Source: Planctomycetota bacterium
GTDB taxonomy: Bacteria; Planctomycetota; Planctomycetia; Isosphaerales; Isosphaeraceae
Length of the DNA stretch: 64,000 nt
Direction of reading: 5' to 3'
Assembly (NCBI GenBank): GCA_021791715.1
Contig: JAJYWB010000005.1
Span: 58,666 to 122,665 of the forward strand
The notes beneath the pieces are model-generated. The model was given only the letters and a program-made list of their open reading frames with translations, did not search any database and was not told the DNA's origin. This document shows positions 18,172 through 27,752 of the stretch, piece by piece; within the stretch, counting starts at the first letter, position 1, and each line of letters opens with the position of its first letter. The position numbers were made by a program, and so were the translations under genes.

Positions 18172-19569
18172 ATGTGGTTTGACCAGCCGAACCGAGGAAA
18201 ACGGAAGCCGCGGTCGCGGACGTGGAGCGTCGAGACGCTCGAGGTCCGGTCGCTGTTGAGCGCCGCGGGAACGGGTTACGTGCTCGAGGGAACGCAATGG
18301 CCCGATCCCGGCCACATCACCTACAGCATCGTTCCCGACGGAACGCAATGGGATCACGGGGTGAGCGACCTCAACGCCGTGATGAACGCCAAATTCGGCG
18401 CGGGTGTTTGGGAATACCAAATCGCCAAGGCGCTCGCGACCTGGGAATCGGTCTCAAACATCGAAATTTCTCCAACAACTGATTCGGGGGCGCCGTTCAA
18501 CACCTACGGTCCGGGTCAGGGAGACCCCAATTTCGGCGATATTCGGATCGCGGGTTATAACTTCAACAATCCGACGGTCGCGGCTCAAACGTACCCTCCG
18601 CCCCCCGACGGCTGGACAGCGGCGGGAGATTCGGAGATCAACACCGCGGTCAATTTCTCGATCGGCAGCGGCATCGACCTCTACAGCGTGATGCTTCACG
18701 AAATGGGCCACGCGCTCGGCCTCGCCGAATCGCCCGACCCCGCCGCCGTGATGTATCAACAATATCAAGGTGTGAGAACCGGACTCAATTCCGCCGATAT
18801 CGCGGGCATTCAATCGCTTTACGGCCCGCGCACGCTTGATACTTATCAACAGCAAGGAATCGGTACGTCGTTCGGATCGGCGATCAATCTCAACGGCGCG
18901 CTAACCTCCGCGGGTCAGGCGACGGTGACGGGGGTTTCGCTCGGATCGATCGGCGACGTCGAGTATTACGTCGTTCAAGCTCCCGCGAACGCGGGCCCGG
19001 GAACGACGCTCGCCGCCGAAGCCGTCGCCGCGGGCCAAAGCATGTTGAGCCCAAAGATTGAGATTTTCAATACTTCTCAAAGCTTGCTCGCTTCCCAGGC
19101 GAATCCTTCGGCCTTCAGCGACAACGTCGCCGCAAACGTGACGAACGTGCAACCGGGCGCCTTCTATTATGTCGCGGTGACGGGAGCGACGAACGACGTT
19201 TTCTCGGTCGGAACGTACGAGTTGGCGATCAACTTCTCGGGGCTTCAAACCCCGGTCGCGGCGAGCACGCCCCCCGTTTCGTCGCCGCCCCCCGTGCAAC
19301 CTTCGAATCCCGTCCCGGCTTCGAACACCCCCGTGGTCGCGAGCACCAACCCGACCCCGGTCGATAATTCCACACCGAATAACGCGGGAGCGATCGTCCC
19401 CTTCGGCTACAATCGAGCCAAAGAAAATCAGATGCTCACATGGCAACGTATTATGGCCCGCATTCAGGCTCAAGAATGGGAGACATGGTGGCGCTTATCG
19501 CACGCTCCGCAAACCCAGGTTCGTTTTCCGACGATCGCTCGTCACCCGTTTTTCCGCAGGTATCGTTGA
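18172..19569 (+). CDS. Matrixin-family (M10) extracellular metalloprotease
   Basis: A 465-residue secreted protein. The N-terminus carries VETLEVRSLLS, a variant of the LEPRxLLS motif found at the start of many planctomycete surface and secreted proteins. The protease domain (about residues 35-220) has the matrixin zinc motif MLHEMGHALGLAES (HExxHxxGxxH/D type) followed by the AAVMYQQYQG Met-turn, and DIAGIQSLYGP closes the domain. After it come beta-rich sequence typical of a bacterial pre-peptidase-like domain (VEYYVVQAPANAGPG), a proline/serine-rich linker and a basic C-terminus. A rho-independent terminator follows about 95 bases after the stop. Substrate unknown; likely acts outside the cell. 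Confidence 0.88.
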   Translation: MWFDQPNRGKRKPRSRTWSVETLEVRSLLSAAGTGYVLEGTQWPDPGHITYSIVPDGTQWDHGVSDLNAVMNAKFGAGVWEYQIAKALATWESVSNIEISPTTDSGAPFNTYGPGQGDPNFGDIRIAGYNFNNPTVAAQTYPPPPDGWTAAGDSEINTAVNFSIGSGIDLYSVMLHEMGHALGLAESPDPAAVMYQQYQGVRTGLNSADIAGIQSLYGPRTLDTYQQQGIGTSFGSAINLNGALTSAGQATVTGVSLGSIGDVEYYVVQAPANAGPGTTLAAEAVAAGQSMLSPKIEIFNTSQSLLASQANPSAFSDNVAANVTNVQPGAFYYVAVTGATNDVFSVGTYELAINFSGLQTPVAASTPPVSSPPPVQPSNPVPASNTPVVASTNPTPVDNSTPNNAGAIVPFGYNRAKENQMLTWQRIMARIQAQEWETWWRLSHAPQTQVRFPTIARHPFFRRYR

Positions 19570-19662
19570 TGGAATCGGCGCACGATCGATCTCGACCCGT
19601 GCGAGCGCAAACCGATCATAATATCGGTTAGTTGTGGATACCCTAATATCGAATCCGACGCG

Positions 19663-19686
19663 GCCCGGCGGTTCCGCCGGGCTTTT
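19663..19686 (+). terminator. Rho-independent terminator after the matrixin gene
   Basis: The sequence GCCCGGCGG, a TT loop and CCGCCGGGC form a perfect 9-bp stem, followed directly by TTTT. It lies 94 bases after the matrixin stop codon and before the superoxide dismutase gene, so it separates the two transcripts. The short T-run makes it a moderate terminator; the opposite strand lacks a matching T-run. Confidence 0.75.
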
Positions 19687-19916
19687 CGGTTGCGCTCGCG
19701 ATCGAGCGCGAATCGGAAGCGTATTCTCCTCGGCGGCTCGCGCCCGATTGTGAAGCTCGGCGAATTCGACCATTTGCCCCGGGGCGCGGCGGGTGGTACG
19801 TTAACGCTTCGAGTCGCCTCGTCGGGTCGTCGCACACACTCCGATCACGGGGTGGGTCGACGACGACCGGTCGTGAGCGCGGTCGTTCGCTTTCAGGGTC
19901 TTCAACCAGGAGCCGC

Positions 19917-20534
19917 ATGATGTCGGAATACGCTTTACCTCCGTTGCCTTACGATTACTCGGCCCTCGAGCCTCATATCGACGCTCGAACGATGGAAATC
20001 CATTATACCAAACATCATCAAGCGTACATTAACAATTTGAACGCGGCGCTCAAGGATCACCCCGAGCATCAGGGGAAGACGATCGAGGATTTGATCGCGA
20101 ACTTGAACGCTCTTCCCGAATCGATCCGCACCGCGGTCCGTAACAACGGAGGGGGTCACGCCAATCATTCGTTGTTCTGGCAATTGATGAAACAGGGAGG
20201 AGGAGGCGAGCCGACGGGAGCGCTCGCGGACGCGATCGGATCGCAGCTCGGCGGCTTCGCGGCCTTCAAGGAAGCGTTCTCGAAGGCGGGTGCGACTCGC
20301 TTCGGCTCGGGCTGGGCCTGGCTCGTCCTGGGCAAGGACGGCAAGCTCGCGGTCACATCCACTCCCAACCAAGACAGTCCGATCATGGACGGGCAGAAGC
20401 CGCTCCTCGGGCTCGACGTTTGGGAACACGCTTATTATCTCAAGTATCAAAACCGACGTCCCGATTATATCTCGGCGTGGTGGAACACGATCGCTTGGGA
20501 CGAAGTCGCCCGCCGCTTCGCCGCGGGTGTTTGA
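19917..20534 (+). CDS. sodA: Superoxide dismutase, Mn/Fe family
   Basis: A 205-residue enzyme that converts superoxide to peroxide and oxygen. The N-terminal hairpin ([15 protein letters not shown]) and the four metal ligands are visible: His in [12 protein letters not shown], His in [11 protein letters not shown], Asp and His in [14 protein letters not shown]. The GSGWAWLVL and [14 protein letters not shown] motifs complete the fold. The GGGGHANHS region with a Gly at the outer sphere is more typical of manganese enzymes, but metal choice is an inference. An AGGAG lies upstream of two adjacent ATGs; the second (19920) has the better spacing. A short palindrome TTTGAGCC-CC-GGCTCAAA overlaps the stop codon, without a T-run. 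Confidence 0.95.
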   Translation: MMSEYALPPLPYDYSALEPHIDARTMEIHYTKHHQAYINNLNAALKDHPEHQGKTIEDLIANLNALPESIRTAVRNNGGGHANHSLFWQLMKQGGGGEPTGALADAIGSQLGGFAAFKEAFSKAGATRFGSGWAWLVLGKDGKLAVTSTPNQDSPIMDGQKPLLGLDVWEHAYYLKYQNRRPDYISAWWNTIAWDEVARRFAAGV

Positions 20535-20738
20535 GCCCCGGCTCAAATCGGCCGGTTTCTTCGAATTCGATCAGCGGTCACGGCGCGAGCTTCGCTCTCG
20601 TCGCGACCGCTTGGTTTATTTTGGATCGAGGATACCGCTCGCCAAAATTCACGCCGATCCGATTTATCAAGCGTTCAAATACTTTTATTATATAATTTTT
20701 CTGAAACATTTCGGTTCCCGGTATACGAGACGATCGCG

Positions 20739-21413
20739 ATGGACGTGCATTCGCTTCCCGATTCAGCACGAAATATGATAATGAATGAGCTTGCCGAGGG
20801 GGAAAGCGTTCTCTACCTCGAACGGCCCCGGCCGCGCGATAAGCTCCCCATTTTCGCTTATTTTCCATTTCTCATCGGCCTCCTCTGGTCGGGCTTTCTC
20901 ACGTTCTTCTTCTCAGACCTCGTCTCAACGTTCAATCAACCTCCAGGCGAGAATGTACAAGTACCGAGCGCCGGTGAACGAATCTTCACAGTGATCTTTT
21001 GCGTTCCATTCGCTATCATCGGGATCGCGCTCTTAACCAGTCCGATCTGGATCCGGATGCGACTGCGTAAAACCGCGTCGAAAACGTTTTATCTCGTCAC
21101 CGATCGCCGCGTTCTCGTCTTCGACGGAGGCTACCGAGGCGAAGACGCTCTCACGCTCGTATCCGAAGTTCTTCAACCGAGATTCTCACGCGGCATCGAC
21201 ATTCGATCATACACCTGGAATAAGATTGGATCGATTCGTAAGATTCTCAGAGTCGACGGCTCGGGAGATTTAATCTTCGGCGAGCCTTTGTTCACGAACG
21301 CCGTTTTCTTGATGCGAGAGATCCACCGCGACGGCTTCTATTCGATCCCGAACGTCGCCGAGGCCGAAAAGATACTGACGCCCCGGATCCAGGCCGCGGA
21401 AAAACCCGCTTGA
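20739..21413 (+). CDS. Membrane protein with PH-like domain, unknown role
   Basis: A 224-residue protein. Two hydrophobic segments are visible: FAYFPFLIGLLWSGFLTFFF (about 40-60) and IFTVIFCVPFAIIGIALL (about 85-102). After them, TFYLVTDRRVLVFDGG (about 121-136) is the start of a bacterial PH-like domain, followed by beta strands to residue 200. The family does not have a defined job. It shares the plus strand with the next small membrane protein gene but is separated by about 120 bases. Confidence 0.55.
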   Translation: MDVHSLPDSARNMIMNELAEGESVLYLERPRPRDKLPIFAYFPFLIGLLWSGFLTFFFSDLVSTFNQPPGENVQVPSAGERIFTVIFCVPFAIIGIALLTSPIWIRMRLRKTASKTFYLVTDRRVLVFDGGYRGEDALTLVSEVLQPRFSRGIDIRSYTWNKIGSIRKILRVDGSGDLIFGEPLFTNAVFLMREIHRDGFYSIPNVAEAEKILTPRIQAAEKPA

Positions 21414-21534
21414 CGGATCGCTCGCTTCGGGGTTTGATTCGCGTACGACCGAGGCGCGGGTCGTCGATTCATGATGCGGTCTAGCGGATCGGCCTCCGAC
21501 GCGATCCCGACCTCGGCGCCGAGAGTTATTTTTG

Positions 21535-22047
21535 ATGAAGCTATTTTTGATCATGATTTACGCGATTCCCGCGATCGCGATCACCGCGATCTCGGCGATC
21601 GTGAAAGTTCCGATCTTGGTATCGATCGCGGCGCTGTTGTTAGCGGCCCTCCCGATCGTCGTCACGAGCGTGCTGATTGGATTCACGATTAAAAAGAATC
21701 GCGGCGTGGCGCCGATCGTCGCTTTGATGTTGGTTTATTGGGTGTTTTTCGGCTCGGTCGCAGTGACCAACTGGCCGTTTCGACTTTTGTTTTTTATATC
21801 GCGTTCGTCGATCGAACGCGCCGCGAACCAGGTCCAAGCCGGGAATCCGCCGAAGACGCCGTTTCGCGTCGGATTATTCCGAATCGAAAAGGCCGAGTTG
21901 AAGTCCAAAGGCGTCGTTTGTCTCTGGACCGATCCCGATCCGGGAGGCGACAAGGGATTCGTCCGCCATGAAGGCGAAATCGTTCCTTTGAACCTATTTA
22001 CATGCATCGATCTCGATAGGCGTTGGAAATACGTCGAGGAGGATTGA
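21535..22047 (+). CDS. Small membrane protein, unknown role
   Basis: A 170-residue protein that I do not recognise. Three hydrophobic helices occupy residues about 3-30, 30-55 and 62-95 (LFLIMIYAIPAIAITAIS, SIAALLLAALPIVVTSVLIG and APIVALMLVYWVFFG), followed by a soluble tail of about 75 residues ending WKYVEED. The tail contains RIEKAELKSKGVVCLW, a short beta-like segment. Start is ATG at 21535 rather than a TTG immediately before it; no clear ribosome binding site. It lies 120 bases after the PH-like membrane protein, on the same strand, which suggests a link but not proof. Confidence 0.5.
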   Translation: MKLFLIMIYAIPAIAITAISAIVKVPILVSIAALLLAALPIVVTSVLIGFTIKKNRGVAPIVALMLVYWVFFGSVAVTNWPFRLLFFISRSSIERAANQVQAGNPPKTPFRVGLFRIEKAELKSKGVVCLWTDPDPGGDKGFVRHEGEIVPLNLFTCIDLDRRWKYVEED

Positions 22048-22499
22048 ACCCGATCGGTCAAACGAGTTTGATTAGCTGAGATTTACCGATTAGAAACGCA
22101 TATTCAATCTTGATCGAAAAATATCCTTAATATTAATAATAGTTTATTTTTTAAAGATTCAACGCGAACTTCTCCGGAGCGGGAACGGATCGGAGCAATT
22201 CGTAGAATCGCCGAATCGCCGCTTCGACATCCGCTCTCGAAACTCGTTCCGTCATCCTACGGGCGGGATCGAAATCGCAAGAGCGATTTCGCCGGCGCGT
22301 TGCATATCGCTCGGGTTCGCCTTGTCGATTTTGTATTTTCCGTCTACGTTTAGCCCCCGGCGTGCCGATGGATACATGACGTACGGACGGCGCCGCCGCC
22401 GGTCGAGCAGGGATGCGCGTGACGGATCGCCCGGCGCAATCTCGGCTTGTGAGCACTCCGGCGGTTTGAGTCGCCGATCCGAGCAGGAGTCGACCGGAC
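22048..22499. other. Intergenic region, AT-rich at its left end
   Basis: The first 110 bases are AT-rich (22090-22155) and could be promoter or terminator sequence. A minus-strand frame from 22519 to 22151 ends in a helical-looking stretch (VSRADVEAAIRRFYELLRS) but has no start with a ribosome binding site and no recognised domain, so I do not call it a gene. Confidence 0.45.
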
Positions 22500-23126
22500 A
22501 TGCGGATGCTCGATCTCACCGCGTTTGAAAACCAAACGCTTGTTCCAGAGCCGTTTCCCTATCTCGTTCTCCCCGAATTCCTCAATCTCGAGGCGCGCGC
22601 CGCGGTCAACGCCGATTTCCCCAAAATCGACAAACCAGGAAGCTTCCCTCTCGATACGCTCAAGTTCGGATCGACTTTCGCAGCCTTTATGGACGAACTT
22701 CGATCAATCCCCGTGCGGAACGCGTTCGCCGCCAAATTCGGCGTCGACCTCTCGGATAAACCGACGATGATCACCGTTCGCGGCCGCTGCTCGGAACGCG
22801 ACGGCTCGATCCATACAGACGCCGTCACCAAAATCATCACCGTACTCATTTACCTCAATCCCAATTGGGATCAGGCGGGCGGGAGGCTCCGATTGCTCCG
22901 CTCGGGTGAGGATCTCGAAGACGTCATCCTCGAAGTTCCGCCCCACGACGGCACGCTCATCGCCTTTAAACGGAGCGACAATTCGTGGCATGGACACAAA
23001 CCGTTCGTCGGCGAACGGAGGGTGATTCAGCTCAACTGGGTGACGAGCGAAGCCGTCGTCAAACGCGAGCAGATGAGGCATCGCGTTTCGGCGTTCGTCA
23101 AACGGATCCTCCCCAAGGCGAGCTAA
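22500..23126 (+). CDS. 2OG-Fe(II) oxygenase
   Basis: A 208-residue cytosolic dioxygenase-like protein. The iron ligands are in GSIHTDAVTKIITVL (HxD) and NSWHGHKPFV (distal His), and GERRVIQLNWV supplies the Arg that binds 2-oxoglutarate. The double-stranded beta-helix region ALIYLNPNW and GGRLRLLRS is typical of the prolyl-4-hydroxylase-like group (about 200 residues), often found beside glycosyltransferase genes. It is followed 130 bases later by a GT9 glycosyltransferase on the same strand, which suggests a role in surface polysaccharide or protein modification; the substrate is unknown. Confidence 0.85.
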   Translation: MRMLDLTAFENQTLVPEPFPYLVLPEFLNLEARAAVNADFPKIDKPGSFPLDTLKFGSTFAAFMDELRSIPVRNAFAAKFGVDLSDKPTMITVRGRCSERDGSIHTDAVTKIITVLIYLNPNWDQAGGRLRLLRSGEDLEDVILEVPPHDGTLIAFKRSDNSWHGHKPFVGERRVIQLNWVTSEAVVKREQMRHRVSAFVKRILPKAS

Positions 23127-23256
23127 ACGCGTCGCTCGGCGGCGGACGAATCGATCCTTCGATCCTTCAAGGAACGCCTCGATCATTATTCCGCCGGCGC
23201 GATCGCTCCGGATCGCGTCGGCTCGCTCGATCCCGGTGAATTTCTGAGACTCACAC

Positions 23257-24432
23257 GTGACGAAGCTTAACGAACGAGAATTCGAGCGTATTTTACTGAT
23301 AAAGCCCTCGGCGCTTGGCGACGTGATCCACGCGATTCCCGTGCTGGCGAAGCTCCGCGCTCGTTATCCCAAGGCGCGGATCGACTGGCTGCTGACGCCG
23401 CAAAACGCCGACCTGATTCGCCATCATCCCGCGCTCTCGAACGTCGTCGAGTTCGATCGCGGTCGCTACGCGAAGATCGGCCGCGATTGGTCCGCGACGC
23501 TCGGCCCCGCTCGGCTCGCGATGACGATCCGCGCGAATCGCTACGACCTCGTCGTCGATCTGCACGGCCAATTCCGGTCGGCGTTGCTCGCTCTCGCGAG
23601 CGGCGCCCGCACGAGGATCGGCTTCGATAAACCAAGGAAAAATAAAAACACCTTCACATCGTTGATTCAGGGGAAGATCGAACACGGCTGGTCGGGAGCG
23701 CGCGAGGGAGCGTGGCTCGCGTACACGCACCGGATCGCGTTGCCGACGCTCGACGCGCACGCGGTCGACCGTTACTTGTGGGTCGGCGAGCTCCTCGGAT
23801 TCGACAAAGAACCGGCCGATTTTTCGCTTGTGGTCCCGCAAGCGGCGCAAGATCGGATCGATCGGCGATTGGAGGCGGCGGGTTTCGGCGTATCGAAACC
23901 CCTCGCGGTAATCGTGCCGTGCACGATCTGGGCCACGAAACACTGGCACGTCGAAGGGTTCGCCGATACGGCTCGCAGGTTTATCGCCGAGGGATTCGGC
24001 GTCGTACTCGCGGGAACGATCAAAGACATGAGCCGATGTCGAGAGATCGCCGATCGTACGCCGGGCGCGATCGATTTATCGGGCGAGACGAGCGTATCGG
24101 AGCTCGCGGCTCTGATTCGTCGAGCGACGATCTGCGTGACGAACGATTCGGGATCGATGCACCTCGCGGTCGCGCTCGATCGTCCCGTCGTCAGCGTTTT
24201 CGGCCCGACCGATCCGGCGCGGATCGGCCCGTACGGTCGCCCGGGGTCGGTCGTCCGCGCCGATATCGCGTGTTCGCCCTGTCATCTCAGACGATTAAGT
24301 GATTGTCATCATGGTCATCTTTGCATGAAATCGATCTCGGGGGCGAACGTTCACTCCGCGGCGAAGAGCGTGCTGGCGGCGAGCCGATCGGCGTATTGGA
24401 ATGAACATCGGCAAGCGCCGTCAATCTATTGA
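23257..24432 (+). CDS. Glycosyltransferase family 9, heptosyltransferase-like
   Basis: A 391-residue GT-B enzyme that transfers an ADP-heptose-like sugar during lipopolysaccharide core assembly in relatives. The N-terminal motif LLIKPSALGDVIHAIPVLAKL is the family signature for acceptor binding, and the C-terminal nucleotide-sugar site appears in ATICVTNDSGSMHLAVAL and VVSVFGPTDPARIGPYG. The start is a GTG at 23257. The last part (SPCHLRRLSDCHHGHLCM) contains clustered Cys/His as in many heptosyltransferases. Its job here is inferred from family membership; it follows the 2OG oxygenase gene and may share a transcript. Confidence 0.88.
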   Translation: MTKLNEREFERILLIKPSALGDVIHAIPVLAKLRARYPKARIDWLLTPQNADLIRHHPALSNVVEFDRGRYAKIGRDWSATLGPARLAMTIRANRYDLVVDLHGQFRSALLALASGARTRIGFDKPRKNKNTFTSLIQGKIEHGWSGAREGAWLAYTHRIALPTLDAHAVDRYLWVGELLGFDKEPADFSLVVPQAAQDRIDRRLEAAGFGVSKPLAVIVPCTIWATKHWHVEGFADTARRFIAEGFGVVLAGTIKDMSRCREIADRTPGAIDLSGETSVSELAALIRRATICVTNDSGSMHLAVALDRPVVSVFGPTDPARIGPYGRPGSVVRADIACSPCHLRRLSDCHHGHLCMKSISGANVHSAAKSVLAASRSAYWNEHRQAPSIY

Positions 24433-24611
24433 TCTCCGACATGCTTGTTCGCCGATCCGAGAATTCGGTCGAAGTTCGTTTGCCCGCGACGCGATTCGAG
24501 CGATAATACACGATCGACGCGCGATGTTTTCGGCCGGCCGGTCGAAAGAATCGTTCGGAGCGATCGAAAGCGCGAATTCGCCGAACGGGTGTGAACGGAC
24601 GAGGCGATTCT

Positions 24612-26135
24612 ATGAAACGGGATCATTGGATGCGTCGATCGATATCGGGGCTTTTCGTCTTACCGGCGTTTGCGATATCGACGATCGATTCTCGAGCGCA
24701 AGACGTTCCTCCCGCGATCCTTCAGGCCGCCGAAGGCGCGACGGCGCCCGCTCCCGCGACGACCGAGATGAAAGACGCGAAGGGGGATCTCGTCGCGACT
24801 CCAGCGGGAGAGATCCGCGACGATCGCCCGGTCGACGACAAACGGATCGTCAAAATCCTTGAGGAATTTCTGCCGATTTATCCCGGAGTGCGGAAAATCC
24901 AAGTTTCCTCGCGCGACGGGCTCGTCGTCCTTAAAGGGCATATCGAGAACAAAGAAATAAGCCGCGAGGTGACCGAGATCGCCGGTCGAGTCGAGGGGGT
25001 GAGGCTCGTCATCAACTCGATGAAGACCGACGACGAGATCCTCACGGGCGATCAGATCGCCTGGAAGGTGATTCAAGAATACCTCGCGGTCGTGCGCCGC
25101 AAATGGCTCTTGGCGATCGTGGCGATCGGCGTCTTCGCCGCGGCGATCTTCCTGGCGCGAAAATGCAACGACAACTCGGAACGCCTCCTCGCTCCACTTT
25201 TTAAAAACTTGCTCCTGCGATCGGTCGTGGGTTCGCTGCTGGGAACCGCGATCGCGTTCGGAGGAGCCATGCTGGCATTATCAATTTTGGATTTAACGCA
25301 TATCGTTTTATCGATTATGGGGGTCGCGGGGTTGGCCACTTTGGCTGTCGGTTTCGCGTTTCGCGATATCGTCGAGAATTTCATCGCGTCGATTCTGCTC
25401 GGAGTTCGCCGGCCGTTTCAGATCGGCGATTACGTGCAAGTCGCGGGACACTCGGGGGTGATCAAATCGCTCAACTCGCGCGCGACCGTGCTCGTCACGC
25501 TCGAAGGTAACCAGGTACGAATCCCAAACGCAACAATATACAAAGAAATTTTGGTCAACTTCACCGCTTCGTCGAGCGTACGGGGAAGTTTCGACGTCGT
25601 CATACCCCACGACGTATCGATAGACAGGGCGCAAACCGCGATCGGCAAGGCGCTCGCGGGACACGACGGCATCCTCGACGAACCCGCCCCCCGTACCCTC
25701 GTCGAGGCTCTCGAACGCGACGGAGTTCGCTTGCGCGCTTATTATTGGTATCCCGCGCGCGACGTCGATCGATTTAAGATCCTTAGCGATTGCAAGTTAC
25801 GGACGAAGGTCGAATTACAACGCGCCGGGATCGAGATCGGCGCCGACCCGACCGAGATCGCGATCACCCAACCCGTTCGAATGATCTCGGCCGCCTCGAC
25901 TCACGCGAACGAGGATCAATCCGATCGCGATCGATCGGGCCAAGATCGCGAAAACCTCCGCCGCGATTCGATCGCCGCCAAACACGCTTCCGCGGTCATC
26001 AAACGCGGAACCGAGCCCCCGCTCGATCAACTCCTCGACGACGCCGAATCGAACGGTCGACGCGACGAGGGGCAAAATCTCATCGACGATTCACGCCGAA
26101 CCGACGACGACCGTCCCTTCGTCGAAGGCTTGTGA
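24612..26135 (+). CDS. Mechanosensitive ion channel, MscS family, with BON-like domain
   Basis: A 507-residue membrane protein. A signal peptide (MKRDHWMRRSISGLFVLPAF) is followed by a BON-like domain (about residues 70-140, VRKIQVSSRDGLVVLKGHIE) in the periplasm. Three hydrophobic helices then lead to the MscS pore helix and beta domain: VGFAFRDIVENFIASILLG and RRPFQIGDYVQVAGHSGVI, then NGNQ-type GNQVRIPNATIYKEILVN. A hydrophilic, charged tail of about 110 residues ends the protein. The ATG at 24612 has GAGG 9 bases upstream; an earlier GTG would add seven codons. It should open under membrane tension; the BON domain suggests an added membrane or lipid contact. Confidence 0.88.
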   Translation: MKRDHWMRRSISGLFVLPAFAISTIDSRAQDVPPAILQAAEGATAPAPATTEMKDAKGDLVATPAGEIRDDRPVDDKRIVKILEEFLPIYPGVRKIQVSSRDGLVVLKGHIENKEISREVTEIAGRVEGVRLVINSMKTDDEILTGDQIAWKVIQEYLAVVRRKWLLAIVAIGVFAAAIFLARKCNDNSERLLAPLFKNLLLRSVVGSLLGTAIAFGGAMLALSILDLTHIVLSIMGVAGLATLAVGFAFRDIVENFIASILLGVRRPFQIGDYVQVAGHSGVIKSLNSRATVLVTLEGNQVRIPNATIYKEILVNFTASSSVRGSFDVVIPHDVSIDRAQTAIGKALAGHDGILDEPAPRTLVEALERDGVRLRAYYWYPARDVDRFKILSDCKLRTKVELQRAGIEIGADPTEIAITQPVRMISAASTHANEDQSDRDRSGQDRENLRRDSIAAKHASAVIKRGTEPPLDQLLDDAESNGRRDEGQNLIDDSRRTDDDRPFVEGL

Positions 26136-26221
26136 AATCCAGACATAAATTGTTCCAGACGCGCGGATATCAAGATTCTTTGTCATATCAAATCCGAGAC
26201 CGACGGTGCGCCGTCGAATCG

Positions 26222-27634
26222 CTACATGCCGCCTTTCGGAGCGGCGGGCGCGGGAGGCGGCGCTCCGCTCGATTCCTGGCTCGGCTGACCGACGGCGACG
26301 CTCAGGCCGATCTCGTTCGCCGCGTCGTAGGCCATCACCGCGTCGCGATGAGGCGTGTTGTAATCGACGTTGAGCAACATCGTGTTTCGCCCTCCCGACG
26401 ATTCGCGCGCGGTCCGCAATCGTTCGACGAGCGCGTCGAAATTCGCCGCGACGGGCTCCTGATCGACCTTGATCGATCCCTCGGCGTCCATTTCAACAAG
26501 AATATAATCGTGCATCAGGTCGTCGAGCGTCCGCCCCTGCCCCTGCGAAACGCCCCCCGCGGGCTTGTCGGGATTCGGCTTGGGAACCTCCATCGTTTTG
26601 AACATCACCGTTAGACCGGTTACAAGAAAGAACAGCACGAGCTGCATCGCGACGTCCACCATCGCGGCGAGATCGAGCTCTTCAACCTTCTCCGTTCCGC
26701 CGCGAGTCAACGATAAATCGTCCTCATCCTCGCCCCCGTGCTCTCCCAGAGCCATGTCGGCGATTTCAGCCTTCGTCGAATGATCCCACTCGGTCGCGGG
26801 AGACAGCGCTCCGCCGATCCCCAGCACGACCGTTTCCGACTCGGCCCTCAAATCGTCTCGACCCAACTCGGCTCGCAAACCCGCGGGTAAAGGATCGTCG
26901 GTATAACCATCCGAATGATCATGTGTATGATCGACTGAACGAACATGCGACAAACGTCCGCCGAGATCGCCGGGTCGCGAATCTTGCGGAGACCGCCGCT
27001 CGTCCGCTTTTTCAAGCATCTCGACGCTGGGAAAATCGTCGTCGTCGTCTTCGGCTTCGACGAGTTCATCCTCGTCTTCGTCGGCGAAGAGAGCGACGGG
27101 ACGTTCCGGCGGTTGCGGCGGAACGACGGGTGAGGAAGGCGCTTCCGAAAAAGATTTGCCTATATCAGCCGACTTTTCAGTCGCTTCGGGTTCGCGTGGA
27201 ACCTTCGATACCTTCTCACCGGTCGTTCCCGTTTGAGATTCCTTGGGCGTTTTTAAACCGAGGATTTCACCGAAAAATTCGGTCGTCCCCGCCTCGACGC
27301 CGGTGATCGGCGCATTGGAACTCGCTGAAACGGTCGGAATTGAAGGAACGTCCAAATCCGCCGCCGCGGGTTCGACAAATACCGGTGGAACCGGCGGATG
27401 AGGAGTTTGAGGAGGAGAAGGAGGTTGAGTAATCGCCGCGGGCGCCGCGGGTTCGACCGATGTCGCGGGGGGGAGCCGATCGACGATCGGCGCCCAGGGA
27501 TCGGCCGAGCCGGCGGGACGAATCAAATCGTCGTCGCGAATCTCGCCGCGCGCAACCGCCGCGTGTACCTCGGCGGTGCTCAACCCGCGTCGAACCTCGA
27601 GCTGATCGGTCAGAAAGATATCCCACGTTTCCAC
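26222..27634 (-). CDS. ExbD/TolR-like protein with N-terminal GYF-like domain
   Basis: A 470-residue protein. The first 55 residues (FLTDQLEVRRGLSTAEVHAA, DDDLIRPAGSADPW) resemble the bacterial GYF_2-type domain that binds proline-rich or peptide ligands. A long proline-, acid-rich region of low complexity (about 60-300) follows. The C-terminal 150 residues are ExbD-like: VEELDLAAMVDVAMQLVLFFLV is the transmembrane helix with the conserved Asp, and the periplasmic part ends with GQPSQESSGAPPP. It is the last gene of a three-gene operon with ExbB and a short ExbD. Start is GTG with GAGG 11 bases upstream. ExbD is normally about 140 residues, so the N-terminal part is an extra cytoplasmic module. 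Confidence 0.8.
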   Translation of the reverse strand: METWDIFLTDQLEVRRGLSTAEVHAAVARGEIRDDDLIRPAGSADPWAPIVDRLPPATSVEPAAPAAITQPPSPPQTPHPPVPPVFVEPAAADLDVPSIPTVSASSNAPITGVEAGTTEFFGEILGLKTPKESQTGTTGEKVSKVPREPEATEKSADIGKSFSEAPSSPVVPPQPPERPVALFADEDEDELVEAEDDDDDFPSVEMLEKADERRSPQDSRPGDLGGRLSHVRSVDHTHDHSDGYTDDPLPAGLRAELGRDDLRAESETVVLGIGGALSPATEWDHSTKAEIADMALGEHGGEDEDDLSLTRGGTEKVEELDLAAMVDVAMQLVLFFLVTGLTVMFKTMEVPKPNPDKPAGGVSQGQGRTLDDLMHDYILVEMDAEGSIKVDQEPVAANFDALVERLRTARESSGGRNTMLLNVDYNTPHRDAVMAYDAANEIGLSVAVGQPSQESSGAPPPAPAAPKGGM

Positions 27635-27752
27635 GATCGGCGAACCTCGTCGAGAAGGTGACGTCGCTGAATCCGTCGTTCACACGCTAAAAAATGAATC
27701 GATCTCGTAATCTTGAATCGTCGCGCAACGCGGAAAGCGATTCGCACCGAAT

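Noticed and set aside
22151-22519. 122-codon minus-strand frame ending in a helical stretch
   Set aside because: No ribosome binding site, no domain, and most of the translation is low-complexity.
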